Of a stretch of DNA of 64,000 bases, positions 16,619 through 30,522 are shown piece by piece. Within the stretch, counting starts at the first letter, position 1; each line of letters starts with the position of its first letter. The translations under genes and the position numbers were made by a program. Under the pieces are notes generated by a model. That model searched no databases, had not been told where the DNA came from, and saw only the letters and a list, made by a program, of their open reading frames with translations. The DNA lies in contig NZ_BSPP01000010.1 in the NCBI RefSeq assembly GCF_030161095.1, positions 248,001 through 312,000 of the forward strand, read 5' to 3'. This DNA is from Cypionkella aquatica. GTDB taxonomy: Bacteria; Pseudomonadota; Alphaproteobacteria; Rhodobacterales; Rhodobacteraceae.

Positions 16619-17662
16619 ATGAACACGCCGTCGCATCAGGCCTATGTGCCCTTCGTCTCGGTCGACAATATGCTGAAACTGGTGCTGCATCTGGGGGTGG
16701 AGCGGGTTTTGGCCGATCTTGCCGCTGAGATCGAGGCTGATTTCAAGCGCTGGCCGCTGTTTGACAAGACCCCGCGCGTCGCCAGCCATTCGGATGTGGG
16801 TGTGATCGAGTTGATGCCGACCTCTGACGGGGAAACCTATGGTTTCAAATACGTTAACGGCCACCCGTCCAACATGAAGCAGGGATTGCAGACCGTAACG
16901 GCGTTTGGGCTGTTGGCCGAAGTGGCGACGGGCTACCCGGTTTTGTTGTCGGAAATGACCATCCTGACCGCATTGCGCACGGCGGCAACCAGCGCCATGG
17001 CGGCAAAGTGGCTGGCACCTGCGGGATCCACCACGATGGCGCTGATCGGCAATGGCGCGCAGTCAGAGTTTCAGGCGCTTGGCTTCAAGGCGATCTGCGG
17101 GATCTCCGAGGTGCGCTTGTATGACATTGACCCTGCCGCCACCGCGAAATGCGCAGCTAATCTGGCAGGGCGTGGGCTGAAGGTGGTGTCCTGTGCTACG
17201 CCCGAGGATGCGATTTTGGGCGCGCAGATCATCACAACGGTGACGGCAGACAAGCAATATGCCACGATCCTGACCGATAACATGGTGGGCGCGGGCGTGC
17301 ATATCAACGCGGTCGGCGGCGATTGCCCCGGCAAGACCGAGCTGCACAAGGATATTCTGCTGCGTTCCTCGATCTTTGTCGAATACCCCGAGCAGACCCG
17401 GATCGAGGGAGAGATTCAGCAACTTGCGCCGGATCATCCGGTGATCGAGTTGTGGCAGGTGATCAATGGGCAGGCGACCGGGCGGAGTGATGCGCGCGAG
17501 ATCACCTTGTTTGATTCTGTCGGCTTTGCGGTCGAGGATTTCAGTGCGCTGCGCTATGTGCGCAGCAAGCTGGACGAAACCGGGTTGTTCACCCAGCTTG
17601 ACATGATCGCCGACCCTGATGATCCGCGCGATTTGTTCGGGATGATCTTGCGCGCTTCCTAG
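16619..17662 (+). CDS. Ornithine cyclodeaminase
   Basis: Converts ornithine to proline and ammonia with catalytic NAD. The 347 residues match the long ornithine-cyclodeaminase form of the OCD/mu-crystallin family, with the N-terminal substrate lobe (KTPRVASHSDVGVIELMP) and a Rossmann NAD-binding segment LIGNGAQSEFQALGF. It sits 9 bp after arginase in one operon, forming arginine to ornithine to proline. Its stop codon overlaps by 3 bp the stop of a convergent radical SAM gene. Confidence 0.94.
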   Translation: MNTPSHQAYVPFVSVDNMLKLVLHLGVERVLADLAAEIEADFKRWPLFDKTPRVASHSDVGVIELMPTSDGETYGFKYVNGHPSNMKQGLQTVTAFGLLAEVATGYPVLLSEMTILTALRTAATSAMAAKWLAPAGSTTMALIGNGAQSEFQALGFKAICGISEVRLYDIDPAATAKCAANLAGRGLKVVSCATPEDAILGAQIITTVTADKQYATILTDNMVGAGVHINAVGGDCPGKTELHKDILLRSSIFVEYPEQTRIEGEIQQLAPDHPVIELWQVINGQATGRSDAREITLFDSVGFAVEDFSALRYVRSKLDETGLFTQLDMIADPDDPRDLFGMILRAS

Positions 17663-18690
17663 GCGGGGTCGCGGTAAGCGTGGCGCCTGCCCTGCCAATC
17701 GGTGATTGTGTAGGCGTCGCCTTCGGCGTCGACATAGCCCGGACCGATGGGGACTTTGCCAAAGCCGCCCGGGATATCAAGCACATAGGTTGGCAGGCCA
17801 ATGCCCGAAAGCCGCCCGCGCAGCTGCGCCATGATCGCTTGGCCCGCGGCAATCGTGGTGCGGAAATGGCTGGTGCCGCGCGCCAGATCACAGTGATGCA
17901 GGTAATAGGGTGTCACGCGATTGCGCAGCAATGTGCGGAACAGGGTTTCCAGCGTCTCGGCCTTGTCGTTGATGCCGCGCAGCAGCACGGTTTGCGACAG
18001 CAGCGGAATCCCGGCATCGGCGAGCGTGGCCAAAGCGATCTGCGCAGCAGGGGTGATTTCCTGCGCGTGGTTGGTGTGCAGCACCAGGTAAGTGGTGGGC
18101 CGGGCCTTCAGCGCCTTGATCAAGGCAGGCGTGATCCGCGTCGGGTTCACAGCGGGAACGCGGGTGTGAAAGCGGATGATCTCGACATGCGGGATCGCTG
18201 ACAGCCGCTGCATCAGCGCGGTCAGGCGGCGCGGGGACAGCACCAGAGGGTCGCCACCGGTCAGGATCACCTCCCATATCTGCGGGTTTGCGGCGATATA
18301 GGTGAGGGCGGCGTCCAAATCGGCCTCGGGCAGAGCACCCTCTTCACCGACCGCCTCGCGCCGGAAGCAAAAGCGGCAATAGACCTCGCAGGTATGGGTG
18401 GCGGCAAGGATCACCCGGTCGGGGTAGCGATGGGTCAGGCCGGGGGTCGGGCTGTAGGTGGTATCGCCGATCGGGTCGTGAAGTTCCTCGGGGCGGATGG
18501 TCAGCTCGGCGGTGTCGGGCAGGAATTGGCGGGCGATGGGATCATCACTATCGGTCAGGGCACCGTGCATCTCGGGCGACAGGCGGATGCGGAAGGCTTC
18601 GGCCACCGGGGCCAAGGCGCGGGCCTGCGCCGCGGGCACTAGGCCCGCGGCGACAAGCTCGGGTATCTGGGTCAGCGCGTTTTTCATCAT
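17659..18690 (-). CDS. Lysine 2,3-aminomutase-like radical SAM protein (KamA/EpmB family)
   Basis: PLP and radical-SAM enzyme of 343 residues. The [4Fe-4S] motif is C101-x3-C105-x2-C108 (CEVYCRFC), preceded by VILAATHT and followed by VILTGGDPLVL, and a C-terminal ILDIPGGFGKVP region fits the family. This short form, without the long KamA C-terminal extension, resembles EpmB, which makes (R)-beta-lysine for elongation factor P. No efp or epmA lies here. A catabolic lysine aminomutase beside arginine catabolism is the alternative. Convergent with ornithine cyclodeaminase. Confidence 0.88.
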   Translation of the reverse strand: MMKNALTQIPELVAAGLVPAAQARALAPVAEAFRIRLSPEMHGALTDSDDPIARQFLPDTAELTIRPEELHDPIGDTTYSPTPGLTHRYPDRVILAATHTCEVYCRFCFRREAVGEEGALPEADLDAALTYIAANPQIWEVILTGGDPLVLSPRRLTALMQRLSAIPHVEIIRFHTRVPAVNPTRITPALIKALKARPTTYLVLHTNHAQEITPAAQIALATLADAGIPLLSQTVLLRGINDKAETLETLFRTLLRNRVTPYYLHHCDLARGTSHFRTTIAAGQAIMAQLRGRLSGIGLPTYVLDIPGGFGKVPIGPGYVDAEGDAYTITDWQGRRHAYRDPA

Positions 18691-18844
18691 CGTCCAAGGC
18701 TGCGGCGGGCTGGCTTATCTGCCGAAGGCGCGCAAAGCACAAGCGCGATTGGTGCGGTTTTGCCCCATCGTCTTGCACACCACGGCTAGAATGGTGTAGA
18801 GTTGCGGCAGCAATATATAGACCTCGGCAGCAAGGCGGCTTTAC

Positions 18845-21562
18845 GTGAACGATACCCCGGAAACCCCTGAAAACGCAGACGAAAAGCCGACACGCATGGC
18901 CCATGATGGCCCGCAGATCGACATCGCCGCCGAGATGAAGACCGCCTATCTCGATTACGCGATGAGCGTGATCGTCAGCCGCGCGATTCCTGACCTGCGC
19001 GACGGGCTGAAACCTGTGCATCGGCGCATCCTGTTTGCCATGCACGAGACCAACAACGCGCATGACAAACCCTACCGCAAATCGGCCCGCCCGGTCGGCG
19101 ATACGATGGGGAAATACCACCCGCATGGCGACAGCGCGATCTATGATGCGCTGGTGCGGATGGCGCAGCCGTTCTCGATGAGCCTGCCTTTGCTGGATGG
19201 GCAGGGCAATTTCGGCTCGATGGATGGCGATACAGCTGCGGCGATGCGCTATACCGAAGTGCGGATGGACAAGCCTGCGGCGTTTTTGCTGGCCGATATC
19301 GACAAAGAAACCGTTGATTTCCAAGACAATTATGACGGAAAAGACCGCGAGCCTACTGTGTTGCCCGCGCGTTTCCCGAACATGCTGGTCAATGGCGCGG
19401 GCGGTATTGCTGTGGGCATGGCCACCAACATTCCGCCGCATAACCTTGGCGAAGTGATTGACGGCACTTTGGCGATGATCGAAAATCCCGACATCAGCAT
19501 TGAACAGCTGATGGAGATTATCCCTGCCCCGGATTTCCCCACCGGGGCGACGATTCTGGGCCGGGCTGGCGCGCGCAAGGCTTATCTTGAAGGGCGCGGC
19601 TCGGTCATTATCCGCGCCAAAACCCGGATTGAGGAAATCCGCGCGGGCCGTTGGGCCATTATCATCGACGAGGTGCCGTATCAGGTCAACAAGGCCCGGA
19701 TGATCGAGATTATCGCCGAACAAGTGCGCGAAAAGAAGATCGAAGGCATCGCCCATGTGCAGGACGAATCCGACCGGATCGGCGTGCGCGTGGTGATCGA
19801 GTTGAAGCGCGACGCGACGGCGGATGTGGTGTTGAACCAATTGTATCGCTTTACCCCGATGCAAACCTCGTTCGGCTGCAACATGCTGGCACTGAATGGC
19901 GGGCGGCCGGAACAACTGACCTTGGCCGATTTCCTGAGACATTTCATCACCTTCCGCGAGGAAGTTGTGGCGCGCCGCACCGCCTATGAATTACGCCGCG
20001 CCCGCGAGCGCAGCCATATCCTGTGCGGTCTGGCGGTTGCGGTATCGAATGTCGATGAGGTGGTGGCCACCATCCGGTCGTCAGCCGATCCTGCCGAGGC
20101 GCGCGAACGGTTGATGACGCGGCGCTGGCCTGCGGGGGAAATCATCCCCTATATCAAGCTGATTGATGACCCAAGCCACCCGATCAACGACGATGGCACC
20201 TATAATCTGTCGGAAATTCAGGCCCGCGCGATCCTTGATCTGCGTCTGCAACGCCTGACCGCGATGGGCGTCAAAGAGATCACCGACGAGTTGCAAGAGC
20301 TGGCTGGCAAGATCAAGGATTACCTTGAAATTCTGGGCTCTCGTGAGCGGATCATGGCGATCATTTCCAGCGAATTGAGCGAAGTGAAGCAGATGTTCGC
20401 GGTGCCGCGCCGCACCGAAATCGTCGATTGGGCCGGCGATATGGAAGACGAAGACCTGATCGAGCGCGAGGATATGGTCGTCACCATCACCTCTGGCGGC
20501 TATATCAAACGCACGCCGCTGATCGAATTCCGTTCGCAAAACCGTGGCGGCAAGGGTCTGGCCTCGATGGCGACCAAGGAAGACGATGTCGTCACCACGC
20601 TTTTCGTCGCCAATACCCACACAAACCTTTTGTTTTTCACCACCGATGGCATGGTCTACAAGCTGAAAACCTGGCGCCTGCCCTTGGCGGGGCGGACGGC
20701 GAAGGGCAAGGCGATGGTGAATATTTTGCCGATTGCACAAGGGGTTAGCATCGCGGCCTTGATGCCGGTGGACGCACCCGAGGCCGAATGGCAAGACCTG
20801 CAAATCGTGTTTGCCACCAGCGACGGCGACGTGCGCCAAAACGATCTGTCGGATTTCACCAATGTGATGCGCAACGGCAAGATCGCGATGAAACTGCCGG
20901 ACGGCGTGTTCTTGGTGAACGCTGCGATTGCCGATGAGAATGACGATATCATGCTGGTGACGGCGGGCGGGCGGGCGATCCGGTTCTCGACCCAGGAAAT
21001 TCGCGTGTTCAAATCGCGCGGCTCGACTGGCGTTCGGGGCGTGCGGCTGGGCAAGGATGACAAAGTGGTGTCGATGTCGATCATCCGGCATTTTGAGGCC
21101 GAGCCTGACGAGCGTGCCGCCTATCTGAAACAGCGTCGCCTGATGGCAGGCGCGGTTGAAGATGAAGCGGAAGCCGATGACGATGAAGAAGCCGTCAATG
21201 CGGGCCAGCTTTCGACCGAACGCTATGCAGAGATGTCGGCCGCCGAGGATCTGATCCTGACGATTACCACCTCGGGTTCGGGTAAGCTGAGTTCCAGCCA
21301 TGATTATCCGGTGCGTGGCCGTGGCGGCATGGGCGTCAAGGCGATGGATGGCGCGATGCGTGGCGGGCCGCTGGTGGCATCCTTCCCGGTGGAACTGTCA
21401 GATCAAATCATGCTTGCGACCTCTACAGGGCAGTCCATTCGGGTGCCGGTTGACCAAATTTCGTTCCGTTCGCGCTCGGCTGGTGGCGTGAAAGTATTCA
21501 ACACCGGAAAAGGTGAAGAAGTCGTTAGCGTCGCCCGCGTGGCTGAACAGGGCGATGAATGA
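18845..21562 (+). CDS. gyrA: DNA gyrase subunit A
   Basis: Breakage-reunion subunit of gyrase, 905 residues. The catalytic tyrosine is Y136 in AAMRYTE. The quinolone-resistance region reads [18 protein letters not shown] with wild-type S97 and D101 (E. coli S83/D87). The C-terminal pinwheel begins after about residue 540 and includes the GyrA box QNRGGKGL. An acidic insert near residues 770-785 ([10 protein letters not shown]) interrupts the last blades. The start is GTG at 18845, with AAGG 9-10 bases upstream. Confidence 0.97.
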   Translation: MNDTPETPENADEKPTRMAHDGPQIDIAAEMKTAYLDYAMSVIVSRAIPDLRDGLKPVHRRILFAMHETNNAHDKPYRKSARPVGDTMGKYHPHGDSAIYDALVRMAQPFSMSLPLLDGQGNFGSMDGDTAAAMRYTEVRMDKPAAFLLADIDKETVDFQDNYDGKDREPTVLPARFPNMLVNGAGGIAVGMATNIPPHNLGEVIDGTLAMIENPDISIEQLMEIIPAPDFPTGATILGRAGARKAYLEGRGSVIIRAKTRIEEIRAGRWAIIIDEVPYQVNKARMIEIIAEQVREKKIEGIAHVQDESDRIGVRVVIELKRDATADVVLNQLYRFTPMQTSFGCNMLALNGGRPEQLTLADFLRHFITFREEVVARRTAYELRRARERSHILCGLAVAVSNVDEVVATIRSSADPAEARERLMTRRWPAGEIIPYIKLIDDPSHPINDDGTYNLSEIQARAILDLRLQRLTAMGVKEITDELQELAGKIKDYLEILGSRERIMAIISSELSEVKQMFAVPRRTEIVDWAGDMEDEDLIEREDMVVTITSGGYIKRTPLIEFRSQNRGGKGLASMATKEDDVVTTLFVANTHTNLLFFTTDGMVYKLKTWRLPLAGRTAKGKAMVNILPIAQGVSIAALMPVDAPEAEWQDLQIVFATSDGDVRQNDLSDFTNVMRNGKIAMKLPDGVFLVNAAIADENDDIMLVTAGGRAIRFSTQEIRVFKSRGSTGVRGVRLGKDDKVVSMSIIRHFEAEPDERAAYLKQRRLMAGAVEDEAEADDDEEAVNAGQLSTERYAEMSAAEDLILTITTSGSGKLSSSHDYPVRGRGGMGVKAMDGAMRGGPLVASFPVELSDQIMLATSTGQSIRVPVDQISFRSRSAGGVKVFNTGKGEEVVSVARVAEQGDE

Positions 21563-21878
21563 GCTTGAGGCGCGGCTGGCAACGCTGGCCGCGCAACAGC
21601 AGACCACGACCTATGGGGCATTGGTGCGCGATTTGGCGATCCCCGGCCCCGGCGCGATCGCCAAGCTGACGGCGGCGCTAGAGCTGCTGATGGAGCACGA
21701 CGCCGCGCATGGCCTGCCGCTGCGCGCGGTATTATGCGCGGGGCGGCTGGCGCAAGGGATGCCCGCACAGGGGTTTTTCGACAAGGCGCGGGCGTTGGGG
21801 CGGTTTGAAAGCGTTGATGCGCAGGGCTTCGTTACGACAGAACGGCAACGGCTTTTCGCGCTATTTGCTGCCAGCTAA
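21555..21878 (+). CDS. Conserved hypothetical protein overlapping the gyrA end
   Basis: A 107-residue soluble protein, rich in Ala and Leu, without a signal peptide. Its ATG overlaps the last 8 bp of gyrA in another frame, suggesting translational coupling. The body has the pattern [18 protein letters not shown] followed by [22 protein letters not shown] and ARALGRF, which looks like a compact conserved fold and faintly recalls the winged-helix part of alkyltransferase-like proteins. I do not assign a function. Coding character is good to the stop. Confidence 0.7.
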   Translation: MNELEARLATLAAQQQTTTYGALVRDLAIPGPGAIAKLTAALELLMEHDAAHGLPLRAVLCAGRLAQGMPAQGFFDKARALGRFESVDAQGFVTTERQRLFALFAAS

Positions 21879-22014
21879 ATGGTCGTCCTGCGTATTTTCG
21901 CACAGTCACCGCGCCGCTGCAGGTATTTTCTGCAAATTCTGTCTGGGCTATGCCTAACTGACGCAAGATCGCAAAGACGGTCTGGCGCAGGGAAACGGAT
22001 GGACAGGTTAAATC

Positions 22015-22392
22015 ATGGATAAACTTACGCAATACGCGCCGCTGATCGCGCGCATCATCATCGGCGGCTTTTTCCTTCTGGCCGGCATCGGCAAGTTGGG
22101 CGACGTGGCTGGCACTGCGGGCTATATGCAAATGGTGGGTCTGCCGGGCTTTCTGGTCTGGCCCGCGATCATTTTTGAAATCGTGCTTGGGCTGTGCATG
22201 ATCGTGGGTTTCAAAACCCGGATCGTCGCACTGGCTGGGGCCGCTTTTTGCGTGGTGACAGCAGTGCTGTTCCACAACAACTTTGCCGATCAGACCCAAA
22301 TGATCATGTTTCTCAAGAACTTCTCGATCGCTGGTGGCTTCCTGATGTTCTTTGCCCATGGCGCGGGTGCCGTGGCTTTGGACAAAGCCTGA
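22015..22392 (+). CDS. DoxX-family membrane protein
   Basis: A 125-residue four-helix membrane protein of the DoxX/YphA type. The first helix is LIARIIIGGFFLLAGIGKL, followed by GFLVWPAIIFEIVLGLCMIV, a third helix around VALAGAAFCVVTAVLF, and a last one after the FLKNFSIAGG motif that is diagnostic of the family. Members are linked to thiol and redox stress and to quinone chemistry. It stands alone between the gyrA-associated gene and a small DUF6614-like gene. Confidence 0.9.
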   Translation: MDKLTQYAPLIARIIIGGFFLLAGIGKLGDVAGTAGYMQMVGLPGFLVWPAIIFEIVLGLCMIVGFKTRIVALAGAAFCVVTAVLFHNNFADQTQMIMFLKNFSIAGGFLMFFAHGAGAVALDKA

Positions 22393-22462
22393 CGCATTTT
22401 TCCTTGCCAAGTTAAGCGCTTGGCAAGGAATTTCTGCTGTTCTGTGTGAAACAGGAGGCAGC

Positions 22463-22813
22463 ATGAACATCTACCATTGCATGATCGAATTGCGCGATGG
22501 CGCGCGGGCCTTGGCCTTTGCCGCCGCGGTCGAAGCTTGGATGAGCTATCTGAAAGCCCAGGGCCTTATCCTGGATTGGCGGCTGATGCGGCGGAAATTT
22601 CGCCTTGCCTCGGGCCCGCATACCGATTTCCTGCTGGAAATTGATGTCGGCGGGCTTGCCGATCTTGATGCGGCCTTTGCCGCACTTTCCACCCCTGATG
22701 AAGCCGCCGAGCGACGATATGATCACATGCACCAGATGATCGCCGAGATCGAGGTTGGCTTGTATCGCCCCTTCCCCGACCCGGCCCAACGCGAACGCAT
22801 CGCCTTGATCTAG
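22463..22813 (+). CDS. Small conserved protein, DUF6614-like
   Basis: A 116-residue soluble protein starting [20 protein letters not shown], which I recall as the DUF6614 pattern of Rhodobacterales, though I cannot verify this. It has an alternating alpha/beta ferredoxin-like layout, with strands around YHCMIEL and [10 protein letters not shown] and helices between. AGGAGG lies 6 bases before the ATG. An in-frame upstream start at 22352 would run through the DoxX 3' end and is not credible. trmFO follows 26 bp later. Confidence 0.75.
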   Translation: MNIYHCMIELRDGARALAFAAAVEAWMSYLKAQGLILDWRLMRRKFRLASGPHTDFLLEIDVGGLADLDAAFAALSTPDEAAERRYDHMHQMIAEIEVGLYRPFPDPAQRERIALI

Positions 22814-22839
22814 CGGCCGCGCAGGGCTACATCGGCGGC

Positions 22840-24168
22840 ATGACACAAGAATTGCACATCATCGGCGGCGGCATGGCCGGATCAGAAGCGGCTTGGCAAG
22901 CGGCAGAACAAGGCGTGCGCGTGGTGATCCACGAAATGCGCCCCCAAGTCGCAACCTTCGCGCATCGTACCGGCAATTTTGCCGAAATGGTGTGTTCGAA
23001 CTCTTTCCGCTCGGATGACGATGAACGCAACGCGGTGGGTCTGCTGCATTGGGAAATGCGCGCCGCGAATGGGCTGATCATGCAGATGGCCGAGGCGCAT
23101 CGTTTGCCCGCTGGTGGGGCGCTGGCGGTGGACCGTGACCCGTTCGCCGAGGCTGTCACCGCGCGGCTGAACGCGCATCCGCTGATTTCGTCGTCGTTCG
23201 AGGAAGTGACAGAGCTGCCAGACCAAGGCCATTGGATCGTGGCCACAGGGCCGTTGACCTCGGGGGCGCTGGCGGAAAGCATACGCGCAGCCACAGGCGC
23301 CGATGCTTTGGCGTTTTTTGACGCCATCGCCCCGATTGTCTATGCAGAATCGGTGGATATGTCGAAAGCATGGATGCAAAGCCGCTACGACAAGGGCGAG
23401 ACGGTCGAAGAACAGACCGCCTATATGAACTGCCCGATGACGAAAGACGAATACTACGCCTTCATCGACGCTCTGCTGGCCGCTGACAAAACCGAGTTCC
23501 ATGAAGGTGAAACCGCTGGCTATTTCGACGGCTGCCTGCCGATCGAAGTGATGGCAGAGCGCGGCCGCGAGACGTTGCGCTTTGGTCCGATGAAACCGGT
23601 GGGCCTGACAAATCCGCATGAAACCATCAAACCCTATGCCGTGGTGCAACTGCGCCGCGACAACAAACTGGGCACGCTCTATAATATCGTAGGCTTTCAG
23701 ACCAAGATGAAGTACGGCGCGCAAACTGCTGTTTTCAAGATGATTCCAGCGTTGCACGATGCCAGCTTCGCGCGGCTTGGCGGCATCCACCGCAATACAT
23801 TCATCAACTCTCCGACCTTGCTGGACGATCAGATGCGGCTGAAATCGCGGCCCAATATCCGCTTTGCGGGCCAGATCACTGGGGTGGAAGGCTATGTCGA
23901 ATCTTCGGCGATGGGCCTGCTTGCGGGCCGGATGGCAGCCGCCGAGTTGCAGGGGCGCGTCTTGCCGCCACCGCCCGCCGATACTGCAATGGGCGCGTTG
24001 ATCACGCATATCACCGGCGGCGCCGAGGCGAAAACGTTCCAGCCGATGAACGTCAATTTCGGTCTGTTCCCGCCCATTGACGCGCGCGGTGGCCGCAAAG
24101 GGCGCAAGGATCGCTATAAGGCCTATACGGACCGGGCGAAGGAATCGTTCACGGCATGGCTTTCGTAA
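22840..24168 (+). CDS. trmFO: Folate-dependent tRNA (uracil-54-C5) methyltransferase TrmFO
   Basis: FAD protein that makes ribothymidine at tRNA position 54 using methylenetetrahydrofolate. The 442 residues begin with the FAD motif [14 protein letters not shown] and continue with [22 protein letters not shown], and [13 protein letters not shown] containing the cysteine region, as in the family. The C-terminal [10 protein letters not shown] motif is intact. This is the folate type typical of alphaproteobacteria and Gram-positives, in place of SAM-dependent TrmA. The 3' end overlaps gluQ by 13 bp. Confidence 0.96.
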   Translation: MTQELHIIGGGMAGSEAAWQAAEQGVRVVIHEMRPQVATFAHRTGNFAEMVCSNSFRSDDDERNAVGLLHWEMRAANGLIMQMAEAHRLPAGGALAVDRDPFAEAVTARLNAHPLISSSFEEVTELPDQGHWIVATGPLTSGALAESIRAATGADALAFFDAIAPIVYAESVDMSKAWMQSRYDKGETVEEQTAYMNCPMTKDEYYAFIDALLAADKTEFHEGETAGYFDGCLPIEVMAERGRETLRFGPMKPVGLTNPHETIKPYAVVQLRRDNKLGTLYNIVGFQTKMKYGAQTAVFKMIPALHDASFARLGGIHRNTFINSPTLLDDQMRLKSRPNIRFAGQITGVEGYVESSAMGLLAGRMAAAELQGRVLPPPPADTAMGALITHITGGAEAKTFQPMNVNFGLFPPIDARGGRKGRKDRYKAYTDRAKESFTAWLS

Positions 24169-24980
24169 CGCGCTTTGCGCCGTCGCCCACCGGCCCTTTG
24201 CATCTGGGCCATGCCTATTCTGCGCTGCTGGCGCATGACATGGCGCGGGCTGCGGGCGGCGTGTGTTTGCTGCGGATCGAAGATATCGACCAAAGCCGCT
24301 GCCGCCCTCAATGGGAAGCTCAGATTTATGATGATCTGCAATGGCTTGGGCTAAACTGGCCCGAGCCTGTTCTGCGGCAATCCGACAATCTTGCAGCCTA
24401 TGATCGGGCATTGTCCAAACTGGACCAATTTTGCTACCCCTGTCGTTGCAATCGCGCTGATATCCGCGCCGCGCTGTCTGCGCCGCAGGAGGGCGTGTTG
24501 CACGCCGGCCCGGATGGCCTGATTTATCCCGGCACATGTCGGCATCGGTCGCTGGCCGAGACAACTGAGGCTGATGCAATCCGGCTGGATATCACCAAGG
24601 CGATGCAAGATCAGAGTGTAAGCTATTGCGAAGGCAGCACAATTATTCAGGCTGATCGTGCTGCAATGCTGCATTCTGTCGGCGATATCATCCTGTCTCG
24701 GCGCGATATTTCCACCTCTTACCATCTTTCAGTCGTGGTCGATGATGCGGCGCAGGGCGTCACGGATGTGGTCAGGGGCATGGATTTGCAAGAGGCGACC
24801 AAGATCCATGCGCTGTTGCAACGCGCGCTTTGTCTCCCCACACCCATCTATCACCATCACCGCCTGATCCGCGACGAGCAGGGCAAGCGGTTGGCGAAAC
24901 GTGATGATGCGCGCGCCTTGTCGAAATACCGGGCCGAGGGCGCGACACCTGCCGATATTCGCCGCATGGTCGGGTTATAG
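24156..24980 (+). CDS. gluQ: Glutamyl-Q tRNA(Asp) synthetase
   Basis: Truncated glutamyl-tRNA synthetase paralogue that attaches glutamate to queuosine 34 of tRNA-Asp. At 274 residues it has the catalytic domain but no anticodon-binding domain. The class I signatures are [21 protein letters not shown] (given in part as the HIGH region) and [10 protein letters not shown] (KMSKS region). Zinc-type cysteines occur in [11 protein letters not shown] and the later TCRHR. Overlapping trmFO, it forms a small tRNA-modification operon. Its stop abuts that of the convergent hisI. Confidence 0.95.
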   Translation: MAFVTRFAPSPTGPLHLGHAYSALLAHDMARAAGGVCLLRIEDIDQSRCRPQWEAQIYDDLQWLGLNWPEPVLRQSDNLAAYDRALSKLDQFCYPCRCNRADIRAALSAPQEGVLHAGPDGLIYPGTCRHRSLAETTEADAIRLDITKAMQDQSVSYCEGSTIIQADRAAMLHSVGDIILSRRDISTSYHLSVVVDDAAQGVTDVVRGMDLQEATKIHALLQRALCLPTPIYHHHRLIRDEQGKRLAKRDDARALSKYRAEGATPADIRRMVGL

Positions 24981-25331
24981 CGGGTCGGAAATCACCACTT
25001 CGACGCCATCGCGCAGCGCCGTATAGAAACAGCTGCGCCGATTGGTGTGGCAGGCAGGCCCCTCTTGCGTGACCAAAGCCAGCAGGCAATCGCGGTCGCA
25101 ATCCAGCCGCAACTCGACCAATCGCTGCACATGACCCGAGGTTTCGCCTTTGGCCCAAAAACTGCGACGCGACCGCGACCAATAGGTCATCGCACCTGTT
25201 TCCAGCGTGCGCGCAAGCGATGCGGCGTTCATCCATGCCATCATCAGCACCTCACCCGACACATGATCCTGCGCGATGCAGGGGATCAGGCCATTGGCAT
25301 CAAAACTCAGCGTGGTTGGATCAAATTGCAT
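24975..25331 (-). CDS. hisI: Phosphoribosyl-AMP cyclohydrolase
   Basis: Third step of histidine synthesis, opening the purine ring of PR-AMP. The 118 residues show the HisI hallmarks EVLMMAWMNAASLARTLETG, YWSRSRRSFWAKGETSG, LDCDRDCLL with metal-binding aspartates and cysteine, and the C-terminal ACHTNRRSCFY. It is a stand-alone HisI without a fused HisE. The start at 25331 is preceded by GGAG on the minus strand; the longer frame to 25415 would add 28 unrelated residues. The other his genes are elsewhere. Confidence 0.95.
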   Translation of the reverse strand: MQFDPTTLSFDANGLIPCIAQDHVSGEVLMMAWMNAASLARTLETGAMTYWSRSRRSFWAKGETSGHVQRLVELRLDCDRDCLLALVTQEGPACHTNRRSCFYTALRDGVEVVISDPL

Positions 25332-25392
25332 CGGCTTCTCCTTGGCGAAGGCGTGGCTTGGGCTTATCTTGCGGAATAGAAAAGGGGAAGCC

Positions 25393-25821
25393 ATGAGCGA
25401 CAGCGATCTTGTCAAACTCTACTCGGGCCGGATTTTGGCGCTGGCGGCGGATATTCCGCATCTGGGGCGGCTTTCCGCACCGGGTGGCACGTCGCGCAAA
25501 CGTGCGCCGCTGTGTGGTTCGACGGTGACCGTGGATCTGGTGCTGAAAGACGGCCGGATTGCCGAATTTGCGCAGGATGTGAAGGCCTGCGCCTTGGGGC
25601 AAGCCTCGGCTGCGCTGATGGGGCAGGTGATTCTGGGGCGCAATCAAGCCGAACTGACCGCCGCGCGGGAAGCGTTGCGCGCCATGTTGCAAGACAACGG
25701 CCCTGCCCCCGCCGCGCCCTTTGACGGCTACGAAGTGCTGATCCCGGCGCGCGACTATAGAAATCGCCATGCCTCTATCTTGCTGGCGCTGGATGCTGCG
25801 ATTGAGGCGGCTTCGGTATAA
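25393..25821 (+). CDS. IscU/NifU N-terminal-like Fe-S scaffold protein
   Basis: A 142-residue protein of the SufU/IscU/NifU_N fold. Two of the three cluster-ligand cysteines are recognisable, in APLCGSTVTVD and VKACALGQASAAL. The third, normally in an R-x-x-C-xx-L segment near the C-terminus, appears replaced in RNRHASILLAL, where His or Ala stands in its place. It may therefore be a divergent scaffold or a paralogue with a different role. Divergent from hisI with a 61-bp gap, and followed immediately by a hairpin terminator for the opposite strand. Confidence 0.85.
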   Translation: MSDSDLVKLYSGRILALAADIPHLGRLSAPGGTSRKRAPLCGSTVTVDLVLKDGRIAEFAQDVKACALGQASAALMGQVILGRNQAELTAAREALRAMLQDNGPAPAAPFDGYEVLIPARDYRNRHASILLALDAAIEAASV

Positions 25822-25855
25822 AAAAACCGCCGCACATCCAAAGGGATGGCGGCGG
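25821..25855 (-). terminator. Minus-strand rho-independent terminator
   Basis: A long stem CCGCCGC-A-CATCC / GGATG-GCGGCGG with an AAAG loop. Reading the minus strand, the hairpin is followed by TTTTTT (complement of 25821-25826), so it terminates leftward transcription coming from the LexA-boxed small gene at 25988-26110. The A-run overlaps the stop codon of the convergent Fe-S scaffold gene. Confidence 0.85.
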
Positions 25856-25987
25856 AAAGTGGCGTTCTTGAACCAAAGCGTGTGGCCGGGCAGCCACGAG
25901 GCGCATCACTTGGGGACAGATGCGCGGCAAGGTTCATCAAGACCGCAGGCAGAAACTTAAATCAGGCAGGATTTGGCCAATCAGACC

Positions 25988-26110
25988 CTAAAGGGTTCCA
26001 GACATGCCCAATCCGGCAAAAAGCAAAGCGAACAACGACACAACACCGATTGCCTCGGGCAGAAGGCTGGTTTTGGACCGTTTCAGGATTTCGGTAATCT
26101 CGGTGAGCAT
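25988..26110 (-). CDS. Small membrane protein (40 aa), putative SOS-induced
   Basis: A 40-codon gene too short for routine prediction. On the minus strand GGAGG lies 6 bases before ATG. The product begins MLTEITEILKRSKTSLLPEA and continues into a hydrophobic segment at about residues 21-36 (IGVVSLFALLFAGLGM), giving a short basic amphipathic head plus one transmembrane helix. A LexA-type box (GAAC-N7-GAAC) lies 55 bp upstream against the candidate -35, and a terminator follows at 25821. This layout matches SOS-controlled small membrane effectors such as Caulobacter SidA (29 aa, division inhibitor) or E. coli TisB. Function is inference only. Confidence 0.72.
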   Translation of the reverse strand: MLTEITEILKRSKTSLLPEAIGVVSLFALLFAGLGMSGTL

Positions 26111-26134
26111 GTCGACCTCCGTTGTTGTTGCTGT

Positions 26135-26199
26135 ATTGTTCTCATATTCTCAACGCTCTGTAAAGAACTTTATGAGAACATTTGCGAACCGATGAGAAC
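26135..26199 (-). promoter_or_regulatory. SOS-type promoter: LexA box and phased GAAC repeats
   Basis: GAAC-N7-GAAC at 26165-26179 (GTTC-N7-GTTC on the minus strand) is the alphaproteobacterial LexA consensus. Two more GAAC half-sites at 26186 and 26196 continue the array at 10-11 bp steps, on one face of the helix. On the minus strand TTTACA (26164-26159) and AACAAT (26140-26135), with an 18-bp spacer, form a candidate promoter. The box directly abuts its -35, and another GTTCTCAT element (26138-26145) covers the -10. Transcription runs into the 40-aa membrane protein gene. Confidence 0.72.
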
Positions 26200-26254
26200 A
26201 TAACCCAGCAGGGCCCAATAGGTTCCCCGCCGCAGCACACAAGATTGTGAGGTT

Positions 26255-30522
<4,268 letters not shown>

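Noticed and set aside
25755-25940. Minus-strand ORF between the Fe-S scaffold gene and the small SOS-type gene
   Set aside because: It crosses the terminator hairpin, lacks a ribosome site and overlaps the scaffold gene.
25846-26203. Plus-strand ORFs overlapping the small SOS-type gene
   Set aside because: No ribosome sites. The minus-strand 40-codon ORF has the SD, promoter, operator and terminator.
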